64,000 nucleotides of DNA from Gadus chalcogrammus (taxonomy: Eukaryota > Chordata > Actinopteri > Gadiformes > Gadidae): NCBI RefSeq assembly GCF_026213295.1, contig NC_079419.1:22342818-22406817 (forward strand), written 5' to 3'. A program made the translations under genes and the position numbers. Within the stretch, counting starts at the first letter, position 1. Every line of letters begins with the position of its first letter. Below, in pieces: positions 23,777 through 33,699 of this stretch. Below the pieces are notes generated by a model. It saw nothing but the letters and a program-made list of their open reading frames with translations, had not been told where the DNA came from and searched no databases.

Positions 23777-23935
23777 TCTGGGTTAGATTCCTAGAATCTG
23801 GGTTAGATTCCTAGAATCTGGGTTAGATTCCTAGAATAGGTGTATCTGGGTTAGATTCCTAGAATCTGGGTTAGATTCCTAGAATAGGTGTATCTGGGTT
23901 AGATTCCTAGAATCTGGGTTAGATTCCTAGAATAG
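23777..23935 (+). repeat. Tandem repeat, about 20-bp unit, in leader of gag-only element
   Basis: The unit AATCTGGGTTAGATTCCTAG is repeated about seven times, partly as pairs linked by AATAGGTGT. It lies between primer site and gag. Confidence 0.85.
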
Positions 23936-24295
23936 AAATTGTCAAGTGATTTGTTCATCTTTGCTAGTTTGTCAATGTTGATACGTGTCCTGAATATAAC
24001 TTAAGACGTTTGGTTTGCTCAGGGGTTTTGTTTTACGACTTGCTGGACAAGGAGTGAAATCGTATTTGTATTGAATTACTGGTGAGGTTACATGAATCGC
24101 TAGAGTTTTATGTTATGTTTATGTTGTTTTGATCCCCGCCGAGGAATCAGATATTGTTTATATTGAAGAAGGAAAAAGTGTGCCATCATCTGTTGTTGGC
24201 ATACCGAGCTCCGTGGGAGGCGTCTATTTGTTTCTTTCTAAGCAGCGATTGGTCGCGAGTTTGAGTTACTTTACGGATAGAAAAAGATAGAAAAA

Positions 24296-25327
24296 ATGCC
24301 GAAAGGTAAAGGCAGGAAGAAGGCAGAGGAGGAGGAAGAGGATAGCAATCTGAACCAATGGAACAAGATTCTTTTGAAGTGGAGGTTAGAGAGATTGATC
24401 TTTATTCAGTTAGCGAGACTCTGTAACAAAAAGAGAGATGAATTGGAAAAGACAACTGCTCTGAAAAAAATTAGAGAGCAAATCAAACTGCTTGCCGACG
24501 AAATTTGTTTGTTCAAGGATGCAGCGACTCAGAACAAAGAGCAGAGGAAGTTCGCAGACCTACACACGACGCTAGTCGGAGAAGGACTGATAGCGGCCCG
24601 CCCCCTCGACTCAGGGCCCCCAAGGGGGGGTGACCAAGGAAACGGAGGAGGACCCTTGGGAGCCTATGGTCGCATGTACCCCAAACTGCCATTGTGTGGC
24701 CCAGATGGGGAATACATCTTCCCTGGTGGTTTACAGGAGTCGGGACACAGTGTTCATTCAGACATCAACAGCTTTATAGGCGAGTACCCGGTCATCTGCA
24801 GTACTCCCCACGTGCCACAGAAGGGAAATCCATCTGCCCCACCTGACTATGCTTATTATGATGCGACCCAGATCCCACAACAATTTCCCCAATTCTCCCC
24901 TGTCCCACCACATTCCTTCCTTCAACATCCGAACCCCCGGGTACAGCAACCCCACGCGGAGAGGTCTGGAGCAGTGACTAAGAATGAGTCACTCAATGGA
25001 GGATTTGATGACAACATACAACCACACTGCAGCGCGATGGGAGGCGCAGCCACACCACACATGAAGGCCACAGACGAGAAGAAGGAAATAGCCAGGGACC
25101 GAGAAAGATTCCCCCAGTCCGACAGGCAGAGAGAACCTCGACCATGCCACAACTGCGGACAAAATGGACACTGGCAAAGAGAATGTAAGGCCCCTCGAAA
25201 GATGCACCGGGACCGCTCAAACAAAATGAGGGAACGATGGAAGAAATTACAAGCGCAGAGTGCTGAAGAACTCAGCCGCCTGTGCGATTCAGTGTTGGAA
25301 ACCAACAATAACACCGACTTGGAATGA
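24296..25327 (+). CDS. gag: Gag-like protein with zinc knuckle and late-domain-like motifs
   Basis: 343 codons, intact. A Lys/Glu-rich start with a predicted coiled coil (residues 20-90) is followed by a Gly/Pro-rich region. PSAP overlaps PPDY at residues 179-185, both like late-budding motifs that recruit ESCRT or Nedd4-type factors in retroviral Gag. A Pro/Gln-rich stretch and one CCHC knuckle (CHNCGQNGHWQREC, 284-297) come next, then a basic tail. I see no recognisable capsid domain, so it looks like matrix joined to nucleocapsid. It is the only ORF between the two LTRs. Function beyond RNA binding is inference. Confidence 0.7.
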   Translation: MPKGKGRKKAEEEEEDSNLNQWNKILLKWRLERLIFIQLARLCNKKRDELEKTTALKKIREQIKLLADEICLFKDAATQNKEQRKFADLHTTLVGEGLIAARPLDSGPPRGGDQGNGGGPLGAYGRMYPKLPLCGPDGEYIFPGGLQESGHSVHSDINSFIGEYPVICSTPHVPQKGNPSAPPDYAYYDATQIPQQFPQFSPVPPHSFLQHPNPRVQQPHAERSGAVTKNESLNGGFDDNIQPHCSAMGGAATPHMKATDEKKEIARDRERFPQSDRQREPRPCHNCGQNGHWQRECKAPRKMHRDRSNKMRERWKKLQAQSAEELSRLCDSVLETNNNTDLE

Positions 25328-26237
25328 CACTCGTTAGATTTGGCACGCAATCTAACTGATACGGGGTGAAGAGTAGGGAGTGTTTGAGTGCTTGTTATTT
25401 TCATTCCTTTATTTTCACGAGAGGTTAGTTTCGAAAGATGCTAGGACTTTTGTCACCACCTCTCTAAGTTCATGTTGGTTCCTTCTTGACACAACTGCTC
25501 AGCTTTAGAACTTTTTATTTGTTTTGTTTTATTTTTGAACAAAGGTTCAATCATTCATTCATTCACACAAGGTTTATTGAGAACTATGATGACTGATTAC
25601 TGATATAACCATTTTCGAATCAAGCGATTAATTTTTCATTGTTTATCGAATCATTAAGACAATTACAAACAATAGTTGATTATTATTACTGTTGGAGGCT
25701 GTGACAATGCCTCCCCCATGACTGATACTGCACTTTTTCTTTGTTTCATGTTTCATCGTACTTGGGAGATCCAGGAGACACGGACACTTGTTGAGTCCTG
25801 ATGAGTCCTTGAACTGAACTGTGTCTCAGTGTTTGTCCTGACGCCCTACTACGAACCTTCATCCTCATCCCCCATCACACCTGCGGTGGCCATCAACTGG
25901 AAAAGAACTATGTTGAAACTGCTACTCAAAACCAACTGAGTCATGCAGTATTGTCTGTGATGTTGTTGTGCCAAGCAGAGGGAGGTGTCTCGACAGTTGA
26001 CTTTCTTGATTCTTTAAAAATGTTTTAATCATGAGTAACCTAATGAGTTTGTTATTTTCTTTATTATAGTGGCCTACATCTGGTTTACTTGTGTATGATT
26101 TGAATTTACTTGTCTATTGCCTTTTATGCTTTCTTTCATTGATTTAGTTAATTATTAATGGGTCACCAGAAAATACACTGAATTCTTTTTTTGTGGGTGA
26201 TCTTTAAACTATGTTTAGTATGATCAAGAGGGAGGAA

Positions 26238-26723
26238 TGTAGAATGTTGGTGTATTTTAGTGTCTCTCTTATTGTTCACATTTCCAGTCTAGGAACAGGC
26301 CAGGGCCTCTCATACTGATACAAGGTGTTATCCCCAACATTCTGCCATTGTTATGTCGCAAGGTAGGTTGAACCTGGCCCTCCGGGACATAGCCAGGGCC
26401 AAATACCTTATCAAGGCTGAGAGTGCGTCTGTTCACGTGTTATTCATCTATCCCCTTTTTGTATTATACTCGCCCCAACCCTTTGGTTCGACGAGAAGAG
26501 GGTTCGACAGCCAAGGAACAAGTCATCGACCACCGGGTCCACTATAGATTATTCAACCTAAGTCTGTATCTCGCTGTATTACATCTGGAATAAACCATCT
26601 ATTCAACCCTCTGATCCAACCTGTCAAGCTGCTTTGATTTCGACTTCAAGAATTACTACTACGACTGAAAATACACAACGCAGAGTCTGTCCGAACAGTT
26701 TAGAAATAAGCTGAAATCTAACA
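26238..26723 (+). repeat. 3' LTR of gag-only element
   Basis: Same 486-bp length as the 5' LTR and about two substitutions apart. Confidence 0.9.
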
Positions 26724-28749
26724 GTAGGAACCTCTCCATCATCGTTTTTTCGATGGCAGCACACACCATGTGGACTGAGTTCCTGACTGTAGTGTGCCCC
26801 AGGCGGTAGCTATATGCCAGACTCACTAGGGAATCTCCAGAAGCCATGTACCTGTGAGGGAGGAAGCAAATAAATATAAGTTAGATGTGAAAATGTTTCA
26901 TTCACCTGTGTCTCTCCTTTGTTTCAGCTGACACTTGTTAAGCAAGATGGAAGGTTTTAAGGGACGCATTTGTAAAAAACCGAAAAAAAGGCGGATCGGC
27001 AAGTGGTACACAGAAGGACTGGAAATATGCGGAGATCATGTCCTTTGTTCTGCCCCATGTACAACCAAGAAGGTCTGTATAAATTACTTAAACATAAACA
27101 AATATACATTTCATGAAATTTTTCCTATGTCTAACTTTTTCTTTTATATAGCTCAAGAAGCAATATGCCAGGACATGATGAGGAAAGGTCGGGGACCCCT
27201 CCGTCAGACCGGTCTGAGGATCGGTCCAGCACCGGCATTTCATTGCAACAGCAGTGTACATCTCCGGCTCCATCAACCTCAGCACCGTCTGCCTCTAGGT
27301 CCCGTAGCCCCAGGGACATAGTTCCAAGACCGCCAGCACAGGCCCCCAGGGAAACCAGAAAAGCCCAAAGACACACAGACACAGGCATTGGGGACCGGCT
27401 GATGTCTTTGCTGGAGCAGCCGGTGCCCAAACCGCATGTGCCAGAGGACGAGCGAGACGAGGCATATTATTTTGCCTTGAGCATTGTGCCAATGTTGCAC
27501 CGCCTGAACAAGGACAGACGGCAACAGGCCAAAATAGAGATCCAGACGGTTCTTCACAACCTAGAGAGAGGCCAACCTCCACCTTTACCTCCCCCCGCTC
27601 TGGGTCAAACATCCCACCCCCCACAATTTCAACCTCCTCCTCCAACACCGTTGCCTACCCACACTCCAAGACATTTTTTACCAATTCATCCCCCCCCACA
27701 AACAGGGTCGTTCACTCAAATGCTGAATCATAACTGGGAAGACCCGAACGCCATGGGGCCATACTACACTTAATACAAATGTTGCTTGTTTGCCTGTTCT
27801 TTTTACATTTATTTACTATTTTTAAGTACTTACGTTTTTATTCTTGTTTTTGAAAATCTTTTCCTTTAATTTTTTAGCAGTGACTGATTTATTTATTTTA
27901 TTACGTTTATATGTTGAAAAAGCATTAACAAATGTTTCTCCAGCTTCTGGTCTGTGGTTTACCTTAGTGCCACAGCCAGTCTCTGCTTAGGTTCTATGGC
28001 AGATCTGTAGTTTGTGGTTTGCCTGTTCACTTCAGGGCCGATGAAGGATAGAAGTTCGTCCATTTGCTCTGCACTCATTCTGAAATACTGATGGTGCCGT
28101 TGACTGTCCAGCCTCAGTTCAGCCACCAGATTGTGAAAATCGCCTTGCTGTCTTCTTTTCTGGTTGAGGGGATGAACCCAGAATTGGCTCCTTCTCCATC
28201 TATCCCTCCTCTGCAGCCCTTCAAGTAGGAGAACTAATGCAAGGGTTCTTCTTCTGCAAGGCACTATGTGAACAATACATATGAAATAATTATCATGAAT
28301 GAAACTTATTGGTTTTATAAACAAAAAAAGCAAAAAATCATGTATTTAATCATTAGCTGGACTTTTAACAGTATTAACAATGTAATTAGTTTCAGTATAG
28401 CACAGCAAAGTATGACATAATGAAACTACTATTAAAATCGTAAAACCAGGTGAATATAGAAACTGAGTAGCAAACTTACCCATGGTAGAAGCAGAAAATT
28501 GAGGATAGATGGCCAGATCAAGTTTTCAGCGTCGGAGAAGCAAAGTCAGCTGTTTGTTGTTGCCTTTACACGGTTTTTCACGGGATCTCGCGGTCTCGCG
28601 TACGTTCAGGATTATGGCGTGATTTCATGATCTCGTGTGAATACGGCTGCCGTAACGCGCCCGGTGGAAATGCAAGCAGGGCAAAGTCGCGGCCAAGACG
28701 TGCCGCAGCTGTAACGTTGCCGTAACGCGTCCGGTGGAATCCCCGGGTC

Positions 28750-28797
28750 AGAAGGAATCTCTGTGAGGAACGATTATTAAGACCCCGGTTGGATATA
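28750..28797 (+). pseudogene. Right half of the split HARBI1-like exon
   Basis: Reads RRNLCEERLLRPRLDI, which resembles the RRERVFRDR-type stretch that follows the 16524-16610 piece in HARBI1-like proteins. It is short, so the call leans on the position at the other end of the composite. Confidence 0.35.
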
Positions 28798-29412
28798 CTT
28801 TTAATTTTTTTTCAAGAGCGCTATTGTTTTTCAGCGCAATCTATAATTTATTTAGACCACCTTCTCAGCCCCGATGTTAACTGTCAAACGCACCGGGGGC
28901 ATGCTTAAAGTTTAATTTTTATTTTTTTAACGCAATTAACGCATGTGTAGAATGATCAGCCCCGTGCAATTCAAATAAGCACATTACTTTTACTACTTTA
29001 AAATGCTGTGCTGTGGCCAAGCTGAGGTACCCCTCGTGGGATTGCAGTCATGTGATTGGCTGCAGAGATTTTATTGGTGAAAAAAATGCATTTCTGAATC
29101 CAGCCGTGTCAGGAGAGTGTAAAAAATCCACATATAAATACAAACAAGTTCACAAATGAAAAGCGTCTTGTAAATTCAAGTTTAAAGTTTGTATATAAAT
29201 GCAACGACATCCAAATACATATTTGAAAATTGCAAATATCTTTTAAAATCATATTTATGGATTTAAATTACATTTATTTAGAACAAGACATATTTGTGTA
29301 CGGATCAGAAATGTGTTTGTGAAACTTATTTTTGTTTATGGATTTATTTTACATTTATACATACCGATAAGCATTTGTGTGTGCATTGAAATGTATTTGT
29401 GAGAAGAGTCAT
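28798..29412. other. AT-rich stretch with no gene seen
   Basis: Contains TAACGCAATTAACGCA near 28930 and many short words such as ATTTGTGAA; probably old repeat sequence. Confidence 0.35.
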
Positions 29413-31300
29413 TCATATATAAATCACAAAATACATTTGTGAATCCTTCTCTGTGTATTCATTATTAATGAGACTGTTCTGACCCCATACTCGTAGGGTT
29501 TCAAGGGGTTTCTTTACCGACGTTGGGAAGCCGGTAAAGTGATCTCTGAAGCATGATCCATCCACAAAGAAATCCTCTTCTGCCCCAATCATGGGCTCTG
29601 AGAATAGATCGGGCCTTAGTTTAGTGAAGGTGAGAGAATCAGCCACACAATCATGTGGTGTCCCTTCAAAATCATGTGGAATTCTGTCTGCTGGATTCAC
29701 CGTAAAACATCTTTCTATCGTTACATCTGGAAATGTTAGTAATGTCAAATAATCCAACAACCTAGCATCTGTCAACACAAACTTTCCTTTCTCAATCAAC
29801 TCTGTGATTTTGTGATGTGTCCGAATCGTCACCGGATACCCCATTGTGATGGTTGAGGCCTTGTCATAGGCATATTGTACTGCAGCCAATCCTTGGTAAC
29901 ACGGTGGGTAGCCCTGTGCTACCGCATCCAACTTTGAGCTGTAGTATGCTATTGGTTGACTCCGCCTACCAATACACAAGTCCTGCATTAACACTGCCGA
30001 TGCATAGCCCTGACTCCTATTAGCTACATACAACAGGAACGGTTTGGTGTAATCTGGAATTGCCAATGTGCTTGCCCATTGCATTTCACGTTTTATGCTT
30101 TCGAATGCCGCTGATGCATCTATATTCCATGTTAGCCGAGCTTGTAGGTTAGTTATTCCTGCCTCCTTCATGATGTCTCGCAATGACGCAGTTTTTAAAG
30201 CATAGTTCTCTATCCAATCTGAACTAAACCCTGTCATCCCCAAAAAGGTCATCATGTGTCTGACTGTTTCCGGTTTGGGTGCTTTACCAATCCCTTCCAG
30301 CTGACTAGGAGCTATGGTTTTAGTTTGATGTGCTACCAAACTGCCTAGATATTCAACCTCTGTCTGACAGTATTGTAATATCTTCTCCGACACCTTGTGT
30401 CCCCCTTTTTCCAATTTTGTTAATACAGACATGGAGTCCTCGTGACATTGTTCCATTGTGGGGGAACATATCAGAAGATCATCCACATACTGTATCAGAG
30501 TCCCATGCAATTCTAATTCCTCCAAATCATTCTTCAGCACTTGATTAAACAAATGTGGGGAATGTTTGAATCCTTGTGGCATCCTTGTGTATGTGTATTG
30601 TTTACCTTTATACGTGAATGCAAATAGATATCTGCTTTCCTCCGCAAGCGGCACACTGAAAAATGCTCCACATAAGTCCATTACTGTAAAGTATTTAGCA
30701 TCTGGAGGGATGTTGGTCAGCAGCGTGTGTGGATTTGGAACTTCTGCATGCATATCTTCAACAATACATTTACAGCTCGTAGATCATGCACCAGCCGCCA
30801 CTTTTCTTTGTCAGCTTTTAACACTGGAAGCAGAGGAGTGTTAGTTGCTTTTGGTCTCTATTAGTACTCCTGCTGTTATTAAACCTTCTATGGTAGAGGC
30901 TATTCCTATCTCAGCCCCTGGTTTCATGTAATACTGTCTTCGCCATGGTAGCTTAACATTTTGTCTAGTCCGGACTACCACTGGGTTAGCTGAATGTACC
31001 AAACCTTGACCACACCTGTCCAGGTATGGCTGCCAACATTTCTTTTCTAATCTCATTCCGCTTATCCCATGGTTCCTCTATTGTCATCTGCCGTTGTTTT
31101 TTCTGAACCACCTCCACTTCCTGCAAGATTCCTTTCATATGCACATAACACAGAATCTTCAAAAACTTCACGCAACATGACATGAGAACCAATGGATTCT
31201 CTGTGTTTCCCCAAGTTTGTTGTTTTCCGTTAAACATCATTTCCCCAAGATCTTTTGCTTCAAATCCTTTGTTTATCAACAACGTAATATGGGCAACTCT
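29413..31300 (-). pseudogene. pol: Endogenous retrovirus pol fragment (RT, connection, start of RNase H)
   Basis: The main open frame (30753-29413) shows a retroviral reverse transcriptase with MDLCGAFFSVPL, MPQGFKHSPHLF and the catalytic YVDD, then a connection domain and the opening of RNase H (FFVDGSCFRD). The more N-terminal pol sequence continues in other frames up to about 31300, so the gene is broken by shifts. The style is that of vertebrate gamma/epsilon-type retroviruses rather than Ty3/gypsy. No LTR of its own was found beside it, and integrase is missing. It is an old, inactive copy. Confidence 0.75.
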
Positions 31301-31801
31301 ACCTCAGCTTATGGCAATTAAGAATATTGTGATTTCAATACATCTAATTGAAAGATCAACAACCATATAGGATCAAAATGTTCGCCCACAACAATGCTCA
31401 GCCTCCCTTAAGGGCAGTAGGGGTTTACATTATACTGCTTGTACCAGAATGTACATGACGGAGAGTCATGTCTATGCTACGATATGTATGGGACTACCAG
31501 ACTACTATTTAAAACCGTATGGTGATCCTTTCTGAAATGTAGCTACCCTAACATCCACGAATCATGCATGGCCGGTTAAAACAAAAAGCCATAGCTTTCA
31601 ATATAATTGAAGGGGAAACATCGAAAAATATGCTTTGCCAGGTACATTTCTAACAATAAGCAAGGTTGTCTATGTCATTTCATGCAATCACAAACTATCA
31701 ATGATCAAAAGTCCTCAAACTTACTGTCGTGGCTTGATTCCGTAAGGTTACCACCTCCTTTGCTTGATTTCCTGTCTTTCTGCTTTTTTTCTGGGACACT
31801 G
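31301..31801. other. No gene or repeat recognised
   Basis: Sequence between the retroviral pol remnant and the Harbinger MITE; nothing supportable on either strand. Confidence 0.3.
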
Positions 31802-32233
31802 TAACTGTACGTCCACACCAGGAGCGACTAAAGCGTCAAAGACGCTCTGGTCGCTCACAAAGTTTCGCTGCGAATTTTTCTGTTCGCTTTGGTCGCTCAA
31901 GTCGCTCATGACGTACAATTCAATTATGCAGACGCATTTAAATGCGTTGAGTAGGCCCTACAGACAGCAATATCAAATAGTGAACTCTCCCATACACCTT
32001 GGCCATATTGCCGAGACGGTTTTGCTTGTTCGATAAAGTGCTTCGACAACAAGTAGGACAGTGATTCCCCCCAATATAAAAAAAATCCTAAAATGTAGGC
32101 TAATTACAACCGAGAACAAAAAACCCTGCGTGCTGTAGTAGTTAAAATATGTTTCACTGATCTGGATCTGCAAATCATGATCTGCACTCATTCGTCGCAT
32201 TCAAAACAAATAGACGTTGGGACACATGGCTAA

Positions 32234-32775
32234 TGCCGCTTTTCCACCGCACATGTAGCTCGACTCGACACGACACGACTCGACACGGTAGCAGCGCGGG
32301 TGCTTTTCCACCGCAAATAGTACCTCCGGGACGTGGGCGGGGTCGTCTGCGCGAAAGGGCCGTGACGCATTTTTGTACGCGACGCAAACAACACCTACGT
32401 AACCCACACATGGACAGAACCCACATAACAACAATGGAGAACATCGATGCGATGGTATTCGTGTTCGTATTATTAGCTGGCATGTTGAAGAAGTGGAATA
32501 TGTTGGCTGCGGCGCTACTATGGCTGTTCTATCGTTACCAGCATGGTTGCCATGTCGCTCTCGTGACTTCGTCACACTCTCTGGCCAATCAGTGGCCGGC
32601 CGTCTGCCGACGTCACCTTTTAGCATCGGCTCAGCCGCTTGGAACCTAGAGCGAGGCGGTACTAGAAAAAGCAGCCACTTGAGGTACTAGATCGCGGTGG
32701 AAACGCAAAAAAGGCGAGCTGAGTCGAGTCGAGTCGAGTCGTGTCGAGCTGGTACCATGCAGTGGAAAAGCGGCA
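32234..32775. mobile_element. Nested Harbinger MITE, TSD TAA
   Basis: Ends TGCCGCTTTTCCACCGCA and, reverse complemented, TGCCGCTTTTCCACTGCA, with TAA on both sides (32231-32233, 32776-32778). Internal CGACTCGA arrays occur near both ends. Overlapping ORFs here have no recognised domain. Confidence 0.82.
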
Positions 32776-32832
32776 TAATTTGCATACGTGCACAGGACTG
32801 GTTGGCTCCGCAAGGCAAATAATGGAACATAT

Positions 32833-33035
32833 CTATCTATCTAGGCCTTTCTGTCTATCTATCTATCAACGCGTGTCCAGTTGTAATGTGATGTATTGTG
32901 TGTATTATCCAGTCAGACTTGTTCTGTGTGGTATTGTAGGCTACTGTCCTGTGTGGGACGAACCACCTAAATGGATTCCCGACGATTTGTGTCGTTTGGT
33001 ATTAATAAAGACTTGACTATCTATCTATCTATCTA
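32833..33035. repeat. (CTAT)n microsatellites
   Basis: Runs of CTAT near 32833-32868 and 33017-33033. Confidence 0.7.
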
Positions 33036-33699
33036 GACTATTTAATTAAAAATTATTCACCTCAGGCTCCGTGAATAGTGGGGAATAGAGGGATAAAAGA
33101 CAAGAGATATATCCCTTGTCATTTATCCCTCGTCTTGTCGATTATGTGACGATTTCAAATACTTTTTTGGTTTTGTTTAAAGCATGCTACACGCGAATGG
33201 TTGGTTAGATTGGTGGCATGTAGAGCAAATTATAATGATTCCCGCTTAAATACGAACGTTCTAGATGTAGCCTATAAATACTCCCGCTTATCATCACTTG
33301 ATATCCAAACTACTATGGAGTTTCGATCTCTGAACTGAAAAAGGGTGGGTTCGTACAACACCGGGTGCCCAGTTACAGCCGCGATTAATACTTCAGCCGA
33401 CATTTTGTTCAGTGAGTGAATAAAGGTAGGTAGGAACCAAAGTGGCTGCCGATGTTCCCTGGGATCCACGCAAGCGAAGAGCGTCTACATTCCGATTGGC
33501 TGTCAGTGTTTGGTCGCTGAAGCGAATAATAGTCATTTGCATAAAGTTAAAAAGTTTTCAACTTCTTTTTGACGCTCTGGTCGCTCAACTTTGGCCGCTG
33601 GTAGCGTTGGTCGCTTTGGTCGCTTTTGCCCATAGAAAGTGAATGACTTCCGGCGATTTGGTCGCTCAATTCGCTTCTGGTGTGGACGGACAGTAACAG

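Larger units (their letters stand above)
22878..26723 (+). mobile_element. Gag-only LTR retrotransposon (3.8 kb), very young
   Basis: Two 486-bp LTRs (22878-23363 and 26238-26723) differ at about two positions. The 4-bp duplication GTAG flanks the element (22874-22877 and 26724-26727). After the 5' LTR comes TGGTGCCGTGACACCG, which shares its first eight bases with the tRNA-Phe primer site. AAGAGGGAGGAA right before the 3' LTR is a good polypurine tract. The 2.9-kb interior has one ORF (24296-25327) and no protease, RT or integrase, so it must be moved by proteins of another element. Confidence 0.88.
20397..27773 (+). pseudogene. Harbinger MADF-BESS DNA-binding partner gene, three exons, one nonsense codon
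   Basis: Exon 1 starts at the ATG at 20397 (MDDERLIVEVQRHEIIYAP) and runs to 20528, with its last base at 21374 after the nested hAT-N. Exon 2 is 26928-27072 (ARWKVLRDAFVKNRKK, WKYAEIMSFVLPHVQPR). Exon 3 is 27152-27773, ending in TAA. Exons 1 and 2 together make one MADF (Adf-1 type) domain. Exon 3 has a Ser/Pro-rich linker and a BESS motif (YYFALSIVPMLHRLNKDRRQ), then a proline-rich tail. Phases agree (1, then 2). One in-frame TAA lies at the start of exon 2 where a lysine is expected (ADTC-stop-ARWK). In Harbinger systems this protein helps the nuclease enter the nucleus and bind the ends. Confidence 0.75.
22050..28253 (-). pseudogene. PIF/Harbinger transposase (HARBI1-like nuclease), split by LTR insertion
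   Basis: Exons on the minus strand: 28253-27963 (QQGDFHNLVAELRLD, then MSAEQMDELLSFIG), and 26851-26724 continued at 22877-22050. The first joins the second in phase (LAVALR|YMASGDSLVSLAY). The DDE_Tnp_4 nuclease core shows GAIDGKHVTIQAP (first Asp), VGDAAFPLKPY (second Asp) and RARMVVENAFGILSSRWK (Glu). The LTR element at 22878-26723 cuts between ERFL and PRPTQE. Deleting it with one TSD copy restores the frame perfectly, and I see no other damage. The initiating exon is unresolved; an ATG at 28483 with a GTAAGT donor is nearby but its phase does not fit. Confidence 0.82.
16614..28741. mobile_element. Composite PIF/Harbinger transposon (12.1 kb with nested insertions)
   Basis: Terminal inverted repeats pair GATTCCACCGGACGCATTAC at 16614 with the reverse complement GATTCCACCGGACGCGTTAC ending at 28741. 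The similarity runs on through CGTCTTGGCCGCG and includes an internal second TTCCACCGGGCGCG block on both sides. Inside are the two genes expected of Harbinger: a DDE nuclease (minus) and a MADF-BESS DNA-binding partner (plus). Removing the nested hAT, hAT-N and LTR insertions leaves about 4.1 kb, a normal size for the superfamily. No three-base target duplication could be recognised at the outer ends. Confidence 0.75.
31805..33693. mobile_element. Non-autonomous Harbinger-type element, TSD TAA
   Basis: Ends CTGTACGTCCACACCAGG and, reverse complemented, CTGTCCGTCCACACCAGA, flanked by TAA (31802-31804 and 33694-33696). Subterminal GGTCGCT/AGCGACC words recur at both ends. It has no transposase and holds a second MITE at 32234-32775 and GATA-type microsatellites. 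Confidence 0.75.

Noticed and set aside
23777..23935. CRISPR-like short repeats
   Set aside because: 20-bp units are contiguous or separated by constant sequence, so a plain minisatellite.
24922..25404. 160-codon minus-strand ORF
   Set aside because: Antisense of the gag-like ORF, which has recognisable motifs.
32201..32649. ORFs of 102-141 codons on both strands
   Set aside because: They lie inside a MITE with exact inverted ends; no domain recognised.
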